Below, piece by piece: positions 7,637 through 16,035 of a stretch of 64,000 nt of DNA. A program made the translations under genes and the position numbers. The notes beneath the pieces are model-generated. The model saw only the letters and a program-made list of their open reading frames with translations, ran no database searches and was not told the DNA's origin. The first letter of the stretch is position 1, and every line of letters begins with the position of its first letter. Source of the DNA: Clostridia bacterium (GTDB lineage: Bacteria; Bacillota; Clostridia; Oscillospirales; Acutalibacteraceae); NCBI GenBank assembly GCA_900755895.1, contig CAAEIG010000168.1:18918-82917 (forward strand), in the 5' to 3' direction.

Positions 7637-8194
7637 ATGCCCACGGAAGAGTACTTACGAAAAGTCACCCTAGGGGAACGTAAACCATTGAACAGCACCA
7701 TTCTGCTTCGGGAGTACGACCCCACCTGGCCGGAACAGTACCGGGCCCAGGAGAAAAAGATTTCCCATGCTCTTGCCGGACAGCCAATCACCATTCAGCA
7801 CGTGGGATCCACCTCGGTACCGGGCCTATGTGCCAAACCCATCCTGGATATTCTGCTGCTGGTGGAGGATTCCACCCAAGAAGCCAGCTATGTCCCCTCT
7901 CTGGAAGGAGCCGGGTATGTGCTCCGCATCCGGGAGCCGGACTGGTATCAGCACAGGATGTTCAAAGGCACAGCCCCGGAGGTCAATCTCCATGTGTTTT
8001 CCCAAGGTTGTGAGGAAGCCCAAAGGATGCTGGACTTTCGGGATTGGCTTCGCTCCCACCAAAAGGACCGGGACCTCTACGCTGCTGAAAAACAGCGCCT
8101 TTCCCAGCAAACCTGGACTTACGTACAGAACTACGCCGACGCCAAATCGGAGGTAGTGGCGGAGATTTTCCGTCACATCCAAGGGACTTCCTAA
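7637..8194 (+). CDS. GrpB family protein (UPF0157, nucleotidyltransferase fold)
   Basis: A 185-residue cytosolic protein. The core LREYDPTWPEQYRAQEKKI, then IQHVGSTSVPGLCAKPILDILLLVED, is the signature of the GrpB/UPF0157 family, which has a nucleotidyltransferase-like fold with the GST/S motif followed by a PxxD metal site. The LNLHVF-type strand (VNLHVFSQG) and the helix RDWLRSHQKDRDLYAAEKQRL are also typical. The biochemical role is not established. The start at 7637 follows AAAGGAG. It ends the operon before the hairpin at 8254-8286. Confidence 0.85.
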   Translation: MPTEEYLRKVTLGERKPLNSTILLREYDPTWPEQYRAQEKKISHALAGQPITIQHVGSTSVPGLCAKPILDILLLVEDSTQEASYVPSLEGAGYVLRIREPDWYQHRMFKGTAPEVNLHVFSQGCEEAQRMLDFRDWLRSHQKDRDLYAAEKQRLSQQTWTYVQNYADAKSEVVAEIFRHIQGTS

Positions 8195-8253
8195 CGGCAG
8201 GACATAACACGTAACCATAACAGAGGACTTTTCCGTTTGGTCTATGAAACACA

Positions 8254-8286
8254 AAAGGACATCCGTCAATTGACAGATGTCCTTTT
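8254..8286. terminator. Bidirectional terminator
   Basis: Arms AAAGGACATC-C-GTC and GAC-A-GATGTCCTTT with loop AATT, followed rightward by TTTTTCTT. It separates the rightward grpB operon from the leftward DUF4230 pair. Confidence 0.85.
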
Positions 8287-8305
8287 TCTTGTTCCATTCT
8301 CTCTC

Positions 8306-8959
8306 TTACTCAGCGGAAGCGCTTTCTGCAAGGCTGGATTCCGTCTCGCTGCTCGCAACCGATTCCGTTTTGGAGCCTTCTTCCAAGTAGTTCCACTGAA
8401 TGGTGTACTCCTTGCCAACCACATTCCCCACATTGGTGACGTAATCCTCCAGCAGGGACTGGGCCCTCTGCTGAGCATTGGCCAGCAGTACCGTATCGCT
8501 GGCGGCGGTCTCCTGGAGCTTACTCTGGGCAGCGTCAAAAGCAGCCACCTCATCTGCTGCGTTGATACTGGCAGAACCATCTGCCACAATAAAGGAGTCC
8601 GCAGTCAACGAGCTGGAATCCACCTTGCAGTTCAAAACCTTGGCAGGAGGCAGGGTGATGGTCACCTGGGTATCCTTCACTTCCACGGCAACCTGGGACA
8701 CATCCACCCCCAAGGTTACCACCCCACTGTACTCGATCCAGAACTGCTTGTCCTTCTGCCAGAACAGAAAGCCCTCTGCGTCCTCCTCCTTGAACTTGGC
8801 TACGTTGTGATAGTAGCAATCCATCACCGCCAGTTCGCAGATAGCCTTCATCTGGGACACTTCCGGTTCCATATCCGGGGTCTTTGGCTTTCCGGTACCA
8901 CAGGAGGCCATGGAGAGGGACAAAAGCAGCGCCAAGAAACAGGATACTATCTTTTTCAT
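8306..8959 (-). CDS. DUF4230 lipoprotein
   Basis: A 217-residue exported lipoprotein: MKKIVSCFLALLLSLSMASCG is a signal peptide with a lipobox ending in the acylated Cys at about residue 20. The mature part has the DUF4230 pattern: a start stretch on relation to motility-like strands (FWIEYSGVVTLGVDVSQVAVEVKDTQVTITLPPAKVL), a helical segment with many Ala/Gln, and a last strand KEYTIQW. Function unknown. The C-terminus is Ser/Glu-rich. The ATG at 8959 is preferred because GAGGAGG lies nine bases before it; a GTG at 8977 overlaps the upstream stop. It is the second of two tandem DUF4230 genes that probably form one complex at the outer face of the membrane. Confidence 0.82.
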   Translation of the reverse strand: MKKIVSCFLALLLSLSMASCGTGKPKTPDMEPEVSQMKAICELAVMDCYYHNVAKFKEEDAEGFLFWQKDKQFWIEYSGVVTLGVDVSQVAVEVKDTQVTITLPPAKVLNCKVDSSSLTADSFIVADGSASINAADEVAAFDAAQSKLQETAASDTVLLANAQQRAQSLLEDYVTNVGNVVGKEYTIQWNYLEEGSKTESVASSETESSLAESASAE

Positions 8960-8973
8960 TGTCTCCATCCTCC

Positions 8974-9621
8974 TCACTCCACCACCAGGGTATACTCCGT
9001 GTCCGCCTGCTCCACAATGGGCTTCACCAAAGCGGTCAGTACGTTTTTTGCGTTTTGTTCCGCCAACTCATAGATGGCTTGCTGCTCCTGGCTTTCCTTT
9101 TCCACATCTGCCTCGCAGGCCTTGAAAGCAGTCTCCGTCACCGTGGACGCGTTTAAGCTTTGATTGTAGAAGATGAAGTCCAGGGACGCAATGTCCACAT
9201 TTACCTCCGTGAGCTCCACCGGAGGCACTGTAATACGGATTGTTTTGGTCTCCTCCTCCAGTTCAATCCCCACCTCTTCAAAGTCGATACCAGCGTTCAC
9301 CTTGGCCTCGTAGGACACATAGTAATCCACTGACTGGGGATCCTCCTGGTTCATCACCTGAGCGATGCCGTTATAAACCGCAGTAAAAGTGGAAAGCTCG
9401 CTGACATCAATGATCTCCTGCAGCGTGGAGATCGTGATGACCTCGGCCTGCTTTTTGCTGTTTCGGGCGCCGGGGATCACCACAAACAGCACCAGAACCA
9501 CCACTACCAAAATCAGCGCTCCCAGCCCCCAAACAGGGACGGAATAATTTTTCACCACCACAGATTTCAGCAGATCCTTGTTTTGCTGATTATTCCTTTT
9601 TCCTTTCTGTTCCGTGCCCAT
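8974..9621 (-). CDS. DUF4230 membrane-anchored protein
   Basis: A 215-residue protein with a short charged cytosolic start (MGTEQKGKRNNQQNKD), one membrane helix (LGALILVVVVLVLFVVIPGA, about residues 32-51) and an exported domain. The domain repeats the DUF4230 pattern of the next gene: a VDYYVSYEAKVNAGIDFEEVGIELEEETKTIRITVPPVEL strand cluster (read from the middle), a helix rich in Ala, Glu and Gln, and a closing YTLVVE strand. The longer frame upstream (to 9699) is rejected because the promoter lies there. Its stop is 17 bases before the lipoprotein start. The role is unknown; tandem duplication with one anchored and one lipidated copy suggests a heteromer. Confidence 0.8.
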   Translation of the reverse strand: MGTEQKGKRNNQQNKDLLKSVVVKNYSVPVWGLGALILVVVVLVLFVVIPGARNSKKQAEVITISTLQEIIDVSELSTFTAVYNGIAQVMNQEDPQSVDYYVSYEAKVNAGIDFEEVGIELEEETKTIRITVPPVELTEVNVDIASLDFIFYNQSLNASTVTETAFKACEADVEKESQEQQAIYELAEQNAKNVLTALVKPIVEQADTEYTLVVE

Positions 9622-9663
9622 CTTCCTTACTCCTTTTTCCTTGGCATTCCGAACCTTTTCTTT

Positions 9664-9692
9664 ATTATAGCAGAGGAAATATATCCCAACAA
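9664..9692 (-). promoter_or_regulatory. Promoter of the DUF4230 pair
   Basis: Read leftward: TTGTTG (9692-9687), 17-base spacer, TATAAT (9669-9664), 43 bases before the ATG at 9621. Confidence 0.78.
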
Positions 9693-9772
9693 GGAACAAC
9701 CTACAAAATGCGACAACTTTCTCACGCCATTAGACTGCACAGCCTTTTTGAAACATCGTTGGCATAAAATAG

Positions 9773-9800
9773 GAGGGGCACCGCAGCAGCGGCGCCCCTC
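9773..9800 (-). terminator. GC-rich hairpin after the SLH surface protein gene
   Basis: Arms GAGGGGC-A-CCGC and GCGG-C-GCCCCTC with loop AGCA. Read leftward it is followed only by CTATTTTA, so it is a weak intrinsic terminator at best. The stretch 9801-9900 shows nothing else. Confidence 0.5.
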
Positions 9801-9900
9801 TCACGAAAACCTGGTAATTACCAGCAGAATTCTATTTACGCTATCTTCAGCAACCAAAATAGTTACCGTGCTTGGACAAGCAATTTTTAATCACGTGGTT

Positions 9901-12900
9901 TTACTTTGCCAAATTTCTGTCGAAGTTCATCAAAATACTAGCAGCCTGAGCACGGATTGCAGTACCTTGGGGATCCAATCTGCCATCGTCATGACCGCTA
10001 ATCAGTCCATTCGCGTTTGCCCATCCCAGAGCAATCTCTGCCCACGAGGAAACATCTGCTCCATCGGGGAACTGGGTCAGATTGCCGGTCTTAGTTACGT
10101 CATATTTTTTGAACTCCGCATAGTTATACATCATTTGAGCAAATTGCTCACGGGTTACCATGGCTTTAGGCGCAAAGGTTCCATCTCCCATGCCGGCAAC
10201 TATTCCATTCTGTTCTGCCCATGTGATGGCCTCCACCGCCCAATCACCTGCGGCAGCAGTATCGGTAAAGGTAGCCTCACCAATAACAGTAGGCTGTCCC
10301 TCCAAATTGTAGAGAATCTGTACCGCCATGGCGCGAGTCAGTTCAACATTCGGATCAAAAGTAGTTGCACCCGTACCAGCCATGATACCGTGTTCATACA
10401 CGTACTTTACAGCGTTGTAGTACCATGAACCGGTTTTTACATCCATAAAGGGAAATTCTGGTTGCTCCTCATCCTCATCGCCATCACTGGGCCCAGAAGG
10501 TGTGGTGGGCGGAACGTATGTGAAGGTATAGGAGCCATCCTCATTTTTCACCATGGTATAGTTGGTGCCAGGGGTCAAGTTCGCCGTATAAGTTACACCG
10601 CTTTTGCTTTCAACCTTGAAACTGACAGCTTGACTCACCGTAGCGGACAGCTTGTCCTGCAGCAAAATAATAGTCTCACCGTTCTTCACATGGTTGATGG
10701 CATCTTGGAAAGAGGTATAGCTGGTCTCACCGATCTGTGCCACCGCTTTCGAAGTGGTGCTGAAAGTAAACTCGCTGAATCCATGAGGGTTGGTGAATGT
10801 GATCTCGCCTTTTTCATCTGCCATAGCACTGTACTCGTAGCCAACGTGCTGAATGAAGACCTCCTCACCCTGGAACACCTTCGGCAAGGTAACGGTGATC
10901 GTCATGATCTGGATGCCAAGCGTCTTCTCGGATCCTTCCAGCACCACGGCGTTTGGTGTCTCACCCTGCTCAACTTCCCCAATCACTTTAATGTCTTTAG
11001 AATTTTCAGCTGTAGACGCTACCACCCGATACATGGGAGTAATGTCCATAGTCAAAGTGGGAGTGTCACCGTCCTTGTACTCTGTGGGTGTAATTTCCAG
11101 ATAAGTTTGAGCGAAGATATTGACGATATCTTCTTCACTTGCTCCCTCAATCTCACTTTCTTTATATTGGGTAGTAGCATCTTCGATCTGCTGCTCCGTC
11201 ACTTTATCCAGCACATTATTTGCTGCGGCGGCAAGAAAGCCGTTGTCATCCACGCTGGAGGCAGCGTCCTCCACAGTCTCTTTATCACTGGGATCAATAC
11301 CGTTCATATTAACAGAAGGATCCCCTGTGGCAGGCTCAACCTCTGTTTGAGGAGCATCGCCCACCATAAAAGTATAGCCGGACTTATCACTGGGAAGAGT
11401 AGCCATGCCTGCGGCTAAGTATTCGCTGGGATCGTAGCTGAAGTAGCCACCGGAGATGGAAATTTTATTTTGATCTCCTTCCGGGGTGACAATAACGGAG
11501 GCCACATTTTCCTGGGAACTCACACTGGCGGTGCCAGAGATTGTTACTGCACAATTATCATAATCATAATATCCACTACCGCCGTCTACTTGAATTCCAT
11601 AGCAGTTCATGGAAACCTTACTGTCTCCAACTTTTCCAGAAACTGTACCGGTAGATATCACGGAACCGCTAGTGAAGTTCAACTGTCCACCCCGCATAGC
11701 AATACCTACACCCTGATCAGCATAGATCGTTCCGCCAGAAATTGTCATGGAACCTTTTTGCGGATGGTAAATGCCAACAGCAATATAACCTTGTTGAGCA
11801 AAGGCCTGGGCCATACGGCCAATGATCGTTCCACCGGTGATATTAATTGTTGTATCTCCGTCATAACGTTCTTTAGAATTTGTACCGTTACCTCCAATGG
11901 CACAATTCCCTTCGGCAGCAATTACACCAGCAGATACAGAAACCTGGGCACCACGACCAGCAACGCCAACACCATATTCCATGCTATGTACATAACCGCC
12001 AGAAATAGTAACACTGGTGTTCACTGGCTGGGTATTTCCAGAACTTTCAGGTTCCCGGTTTCCGTTGGCATAGATTGCTGTTCCAGCTGCGGAAGCATCT
12101 ACAATACCGCTCAAGAGTGTGACTGAGCCCCCGTCCTGAACAATCATTGCAGTGCCTGATCCAGTATAAACAATCTTACCAGCCTCATAGGAGACGGTTT
12201 CATAATCTGCACTGACAACAGGTTCCGCTGTGGCTGTGCTGTCCTTGACTGTCAAGTTGCCAGAAACCCTCATCGTCTGTGCATCGAGATTTAATGTTTT
12301 CCCGTTCAAATCCAGGGTAACTTTTTTGTCTGCCCTGACCGTAACACTTTCACTTTCATCCGTATCTTCCAACAGCGTCACCGTGTCCCCAGAAGAAGCG
12401 GCGGTAATGGCATCAGAAAGGGTCTCGTATTGATAATCGCCTACTTGGGCCACTAACTCTACTTTATTTGTTCCAGCAGAACCATGCGTATAAGTATCAC
12501 AGGTCAAGCCATAAGAACCAGCTTTGGTCACACCATTTTCGGAAGTGATAGGTGTATTCCCCCAGTTGACACTTTCATCTATCAAAACCGTGTTTCCAGA
12601 TAATTTGATTCCATTTGTTTTTGCACGGTTATTTCCATCATAACCGATGATCAATCCTGAAAACGCAGCCGCAGGGTCTTTTCCATCCGCTTCCAAAACC
12701 ACCTCAGAATTCTCAATAGAACAATGATTTGCAACAAAGGAGCCGGCTCCCTGTGTAAACCCGTGAAGGATACCCACTTTCGTATATCCCCGTACAATAC
12801 TGCCCGTGACGGTGACATCATTATAAATCAAGCTGCCAGTATTATTGGCTACAACAACAGCCAAAATGCTGGAACCTGTAGATTCTTTGCTCAAAGGATT

Positions 12901-13299
12901 GATATCAACCTCTGCATTTTCAAATGATAAGTTGTTTATGGTGAGGTTCTTTTTGTTCCAGCCAATAAAGCCAGAGTAGTAATCACACGAAGAACCCGTA
13001 CCTGCAACACCCGAACCATCAGATTGGAGCGCATAATCGGTCACCTTTAAACCTGAGATGACATGATTCTGGCCATCAATTATCAAGTCTCTGTCAATCA
13101 CAACAGGGTACCAAGCGTCCTCACCCATATCGATGTTTGCTGCAAGATTTATTTTCGTCACAGAGCTATCTTGCAGCGCTGACTCAAGATCCTTCCGTGT
13201 TGAAACGGATCTTTCTTGACCAGCTGCACTGGCTGCCAGCGGCAGCATCCCTACAATGAGACACAGCACCAACAGTAATGACATCCATTTTTTCCTCAT
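9901..13299 (-). CDS. Secreted beta-helix surface protein with three C-terminal SLH domains
   Basis: An 1132-residue exported protein. Residues 1-26 are a signal peptide (basic start, hydrophobic core, ASA cleavage area). Residues about 30-650 contain many short strands with turn motifs such as NNLSFENAEV, VTISGGYVHS and MTISGGTIYADQGVGIAMRGG, the pattern of a right-handed parallel beta-helix like adhesins or polysaccharide-binding proteins. A middle domain (about 650-940) is beta-rich. Residues 951-1132 hold three S-layer homology repeats (DVKTGSWYYNAVKYVYEHGIMAG, DWAVEAITWAEQNGIVAG, SWAEIALGWANANGLISG), which anchor proteins to pyruvylated secondary wall polymer. No catalytic motif was seen. 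It is monocistronic with an AAGGAGG site and its own promoter. Adhesion or glycan binding is inferred. Confidence 0.88.
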   Translation of the reverse strand: MRKKWMSLLLVLCLIVGMLPLAASAAGQERSVSTRKDLESALQDSSVTKINLAANIDMGEDAWYPVVIDRDLIIDGQNHVISGLKVTDYALQSDGSGVAGTGSSCDYYSGFIGWNKKNLTINNLSFENAEVDINPLSKESTGSSILAVVVANNTGSLIYNDVTVTGSIVRGYTKVGILHGFTQGAGSFVANHCSIENSEVVLEADGKDPAAAFSGLIIGYDGNNRAKTNGIKLSGNTVLIDESVNWGNTPITSENGVTKAGSYGLTCDTYTHGSAGTNKVELVAQVGDYQYETLSDAITAASSGDTVTLLEDTDESESVTVRADKKVTLDLNGKTLNLDAQTMRVSGNLTVKDSTATAEPVVSADYETVSYEAGKIVYTGSGTAMIVQDGGSVTLLSGIVDASAAGTAIYANGNREPESSGNTQPVNTSVTISGGYVHSMEYGVGVAGRGAQVSVSAGVIAAEGNCAIGGNGTNSKERYDGDTTINITGGTIIGRMAQAFAQQGYIAVGIYHPQKGSMTISGGTIYADQGVGIAMRGGQLNFTSGSVISTGTVSGKVGDSKVSMNCYGIQVDGGSGYYDYDNCAVTISGTASVSSQENVASVIVTPEGDQNKISISGGYFSYDPSEYLAAGMATLPSDKSGYTFMVGDAPQTEVEPATGDPSVNMNGIDPSDKETVEDAASSVDDNGFLAAAANNVLDKVTEQQIEDATTQYKESEIEGASEEDIVNIFAQTYLEITPTEYKDGDTPTLTMDITPMYRVVASTAENSKDIKVIGEVEQGETPNAVVLEGSEKTLGIQIMTITVTLPKVFQGEEVFIQHVGYEYSAMADEKGEITFTNPHGFSEFTFSTTSKAVAQIGETSYTSFQDAINHVKNGETIILLQDKLSATVSQAVSFKVESKSGVTYTANLTPGTNYTMVKNEDGSYTFTYVPPTTPSGPSDGDEDEEQPEFPFMDVKTGSWYYNAVKYVYEHGIMAGTGATTFDPNVELTRAMAVQILYNLEGQPTVIGEATFTDTAAAGDWAVEAITWAEQNGIVAGMGDGTFAPKAMVTREQFAQMMYNYAEFKKYDVTKTGNLTQFPDGADVSSWAEIALGWANANGLISGHDDGRLDPQGTAIRAQAASILMNFDRNLAK

Positions 13300-13369
13300 C
13301 TTAGTTTCCTCCTTTTAACAAGTAAAAAGTTTGTTGGAAGAAAACCTCCCGCGCATTTTTACCATTTCG

Positions 13370-13398
13370 ATTTTAGAACATAATTTTTATTACGTCAA
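13370..13398 (-). promoter_or_regulatory. Promoter of the SLH surface protein gene
   Basis: Read leftward: TTGACG (13398-13393), 17-base spacer, TAAAAT (13375-13370). It lies 71 bases before the start codon and downstream of the terminator at 13427-13467, so the gene is transcribed on its own. Confidence 0.82.
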
Positions 13399-13426
13399 TA
13401 ACACGTGATAGCGAATGGACGTCCAG

Positions 13427-13467
13427 AAAAAATAAAAATCCCCACTCTGAATTTTCTCAGAGCAGGG
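13427..13467 (-). terminator. Intrinsic terminator, second of two before the SLH gene
   Basis: Arms TCCCC-A-CTCTGA (13439-13450) and TCAGAG-CA-GGGA (13457-13467). Read leftward it is followed by TTTTTATTTTTT, a strong U tract. Confidence 0.82.
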
Positions 13468-13607
13468 ACTTTATCTCCAAACCAAATATTTGGCGCGAAC
13501 TATTTCCCATACATAAAAAAATTTACCGTCTTTGACTTCCTCGGTGTATCACAGCTCTGCCGTTACTCGGAGTACCCATCACCTTAAAACTTCTGTTCTC
13601 CCAACGA
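13468..13607 (-). ncRNA. Possible leftward small RNA between two terminators
   Basis: About 140 bases lie between two leftward terminators (13608-13642 and 13427-13467) with no credible gene. Read leftward the segment contains GGTG (near 13582) and CACC (near 13549) that can close a structure around a short TACTC/GAGTA pairing. A terminator at its far end implies that a transcript normally reaches it, yet the SLH gene has its own promoter further on. I do not recognise a riboswitch or known RNA family. It could instead be the eroded end of an old gene. Confidence 0.3.
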
Positions 13608-13642
13608 TAAAAACCCGCCCTCAGATTTTTCTGAGGGCGGGT
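13608..13642 (-). terminator. Terminator of the GNAT gene
   Basis: Arms ACCCGCCCTCAGA (13613-13625) and TCTGAGGGCGGGT (13630-13642); read leftward it is followed by TTTTTATC. It lies 36 bases after the stop of the gene at 13678. Confidence 0.88.
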
Positions 13643-13677
13643 CCCTTTCCATCCAATCATCAATTTTCCATCCTGTT

Positions 13678-14544
13678 TCAGCGGCCTTCACTCCTCTGAG
13701 CTTCCAACCCCAAGCCAATCTTTTGGCTCATTTCAAACTGCTTTGTCATCTCTTTGAAATGGAGCTCCTCAAACAATTCCAAAACTTGAGGATATGCAGC
13801 ATCTATATTTTTCACACTGATTCCAGAAAAAGTGGAAACCAGACTTTGCAAAATTATCTTCAGATCCAACAACTCCTCATATCCCAGCTGAAAAATCGCT
13901 CCGTTTTCTTTCGCGTACACACAAAATGCAGAAACTCTCCCCTGTCGCCGCATAGTCCGCACACCATAAAGATGGGGATTTCTTTGCAGCACGCCGGTGG
14001 AGTGCTCAAAACAAGGCTTGACCATTGTGCAATGGGACACCGCAGAGAGATCAAACTGGGAATATTCCATCTCTTCTCCTGAAAAAGCGACCTTCTCAAC
14101 AGGGGCATCCCCTGCTCTCAAAACAACATATTCTCTCTCAATGGAAAATCCGTGCTTTTGATACAGCCGCACTGCTCGCTCATTCTGTTGCAGCACTTCC
14201 AGGTAGTAAGCTTCTATATTTTGCTGAGCAAGCTGTTGTTCCATCACTTGAAACATCTGGCTGAACACCTGGTTTCCCCGATGCTCCGGAACAACTGCGG
14301 TCCCCACATCAAAGACAGCTCTTTGCCCATTGTACAAACTGCTGGAATTAAAAATAAATCCAATCAGGCGGTCCTCCGCAAAAGCACCATAGGATAACCG
14401 CAACTCCACACCGCTTTGCTCCAGATGTCCCTGCAACTGCTGGGGAGACAGTTTCATGGGAAAATAGTAGTCTGAAAATGCCAAGCAAAAACATTCCGCC
14501 AACTGTTCATAGGATGTGTTTTCCAAAGTCCTGTATTGATACAT
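13678..14544 (-). CDS. GNAT family N-acetyltransferase
   Basis: A 288-residue cytosolic protein. Residues about 1-140 are a GNAT acyl-CoA-binding domain: VFDVGTAVVPEHRGNQVFSQMFQVMEQQL contains the R-G-x-x pyrophosphate loop, followed by YLEVLQQNERAVRLYQKHGFSIEREYVVL, the classic motif B with Asn and Tyr. The C-terminal half (about 150-288) is a second, weakly recognisable domain, perhaps a degenerate GNAT copy. The substrate is unknown. I chose the ATG at 14544, preceded by AAGGTG and followed by MYQYRTLENTS; an upstream frame to 14643 adds a Lys-rich stretch unlike the family. Confidence 0.82.
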   Translation of the reverse strand: MYQYRTLENTSYEQLAECFCLAFSDYYFPMKLSPQQLQGHLEQSGVELRLSYGAFAEDRLIGFIFNSSSLYNGQRAVFDVGTAVVPEHRGNQVFSQMFQVMEQQLAQQNIEAYYLEVLQQNERAVRLYQKHGFSIEREYVVLRAGDAPVEKVAFSGEEMEYSQFDLSAVSHCTMVKPCFEHSTGVLQRNPHLYGVRTMRRQGRVSAFCVYAKENGAIFQLGYEELLDLKIILQSLVSTFSGISVKNIDAAYPQVLELFEELHFKEMTKQFEMSQKIGLGLEAQRSEGR

Positions 14545-14776
14545 GGATTTCACCTTTTTCCTTCCAAGGATCCTGCTCACACTGTTATCATGATCTGAGA
14601 CAATGCCCTTTCTTTTGTCAGTTCCACCAGGTTTTCCAAACACTCTGGGAGCATGGAATACTGGTCAAGCTCTTTCGCCGTTTTAAATTCGGAGATTCAT
14701 AAACTCCTACACAAACACATTGCTTGCCTTCAAGATAACACTCAACGCAGATCATTGCAAGGGATTTTCTCAACTA

Positions 14777-15418
14777 TCAGCTAGAAGAATCCTCTCCGCT
14801 TGGTGCCGCGCTGAAAACATCCCCCGCTGCACAGGCCCTATCCGCCCGAACACAAGCTTCGATGATACCGGCAATCATCTCCACATCGTCACTGCAGTCT
14901 TTCCGGAGCCACTCTTTGATGATGGCGATGATACCCTCTATGTAATAGGCAGTATAATAGGACCAATACGCCTCCGGAATCTGAAAACGCTCCAGAATCG
15001 GGGCTAGAATATACTGTTTCAAGTCCCTATACCGCGCTTGAACCTGCATACCACCTGGGTTCCGAAACGCCGCCCAGTAAACTTTTTTGTTATCCCGAAT
15101 AAAACGAAGATAGGGCAGCAGATACTCCTGGGTGATGAACACCAGGTCCTGCAATTCCATGGTATCCATTCCATGTGGGATTCCCCCTTCCCTCTCGGAA
15201 AAATAGGACAGAAACCGCTGGTTGATGGTTTCCATAGTTTCACTCAACAAGTCGGAAATGGTCTCATAATGCAGGTAGAAGGTGGACCGGTTTACTCCAG
15301 CTTGTTGACAGAGTTCCTTCACCGTGATGTACTCCAGATCCTTCTTCTCCAGCAACTCGATGAGCGCCTCATCCATGCGCAGGGCAGTATTGAAATACTT
15401 GCTCTCCGATTTGTTCAT
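14777..15418 (-). CDS. TetR family transcriptional regulator
   Basis: A 213-residue DNA-binding regulator. The N-terminal helix-turn-helix is clear: ITVKELCQQAGVNRSTFYLHYETISDLLSE (about residues 31-60). The C-terminal ligand-binding helices include LPYLRFIRDNKKVYWAAFRNPG and the TetR_C type stretch YWSYYTAYYIEGIIAIIKEWLRKDC, similar to DhaS-like regulators. It starts 17 bases after the small membrane protein gene at 15436 and is probably co-transcribed with it, a pairing that suggests it controls that gene. The inducer is unknown. About 230 bases downstream hold no gene. Confidence 0.87.
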   Translation of the reverse strand: MNKSESKYFNTALRMDEALIELLEKKDLEYITVKELCQQAGVNRSTFYLHYETISDLLSETMETINQRFLSYFSEREGGIPHGMDTMELQDLVFITQEYLLPYLRFIRDNKKVYWAAFRNPGGMQVQARYRDLKQYILAPILERFQIPEAYWSYYTAYYIEGIIAIIKEWLRKDCSDDVEMIAGIIEACVRADRACAAGDVFSAAPSGEDSSS

Positions 15419-15435
15419 CCACTGCCTTCTCCTTT

Positions 15436-15798
15436 TTATTCCGCGGATTCGCTGATCTCTCGGGCCAGCTCCATGATCTCATAGGCGTACTTTTCCTTGC
15501 CTGCAAGAAGCAATTTTTTATAGATGGGATAATTTATGCCAACACCCACAAATCCCAGAACTCCCAGCAGAATCCCCTGGCCCACCATCCAGGCGCTGCC
15601 ATTTCCAATCACCTGCATGGACAGACACATTCCCAACCCAAGGATGAGGCTCATCGCCACCCCAAAGGTATAGGCAAAGATGTTGGCTTTGCTTTTCGCT
15701 TTTCTGTCCAACTTTTTCAAGGCAATCACCTTGGAGGTATCCTTGGGAGCGTATTCGTTGGCGATGGCCTCTGCATAAATTTTATCTGTGTTCATCAT
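15436..15798 (-). CDS. Small two-helix membrane protein, conserved with a TetR regulator
   Basis: A 120-residue protein with a soluble N-terminus (MMNTDKIYAEAIANEYAPKDTSKVIALKKLDRKAKSKA), two membrane helices (about residues 39-62 and 70-93) and a short charged tail. Similar proteins in Clostridia are sometimes labelled dihydropteridine reductase, but no reductase motif is visible here and I do not support that name. It has a GGAG site and is followed at 17 bases by the TetR gene. Function unknown. The stretch 15799-16035 upstream and downstream shows no gene. Confidence 0.75.
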   Translation of the reverse strand: MMNTDKIYAEAIANEYAPKDTSKVIALKKLDRKAKSKANIFAYTFGVAMSLILGLGMCLSMQVIGNGSAWMVGQGILLGVLGFVGVGINYPIYKKLLLAGKEKYAYEIMELAREISESAE

Positions 15799-16035
15799 GT
15801 GTTCTCCTCTCTGATTCTTGAATTTTTGCTTGCTGGGCAGCTGCTCTACTAGAATCTTAGAGGATTTTACCGTGAAAAGGAACGACAGCCTTTTGGTTTC
15901 GTGATGATTTCAGGAAAATTTCCTGGGAAAAGGCAAGTTCTCATTGGAAAATCCTATCGTCCGGTCTAACAGGGCAAAATGCGAATGGCTTCCCCTCCAC
16001 CTACGCTGAAAAAAGGCTTATCCCATTGAGAATCA

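Noticed and set aside
3921..8194. Multi-gene defence island around the PLD/ATPase gene
   Set aside because: The neighbours are an arsenic cluster and a housekeeping-like operon; no restriction, toxin-antitoxin or phage genes are present.
13405..13587. A 60-residue rightward frame in the gap before the SLH gene
   Set aside because: It crosses a terminator hairpin and has no ribosome site; no recognisable protein pattern.
13468..13607. c-di-GMP, fluoride or other known riboswitch for the SLH gene
   Set aside because: The conserved cores of those classes are not present, and the SLH gene has its own promoter downstream of the terminator.
15436..15798. Dihydropteridine reductase
   Set aside because: Similar proteins carry that name, but this one is a small two-helix membrane protein with no nucleotide-binding motif.
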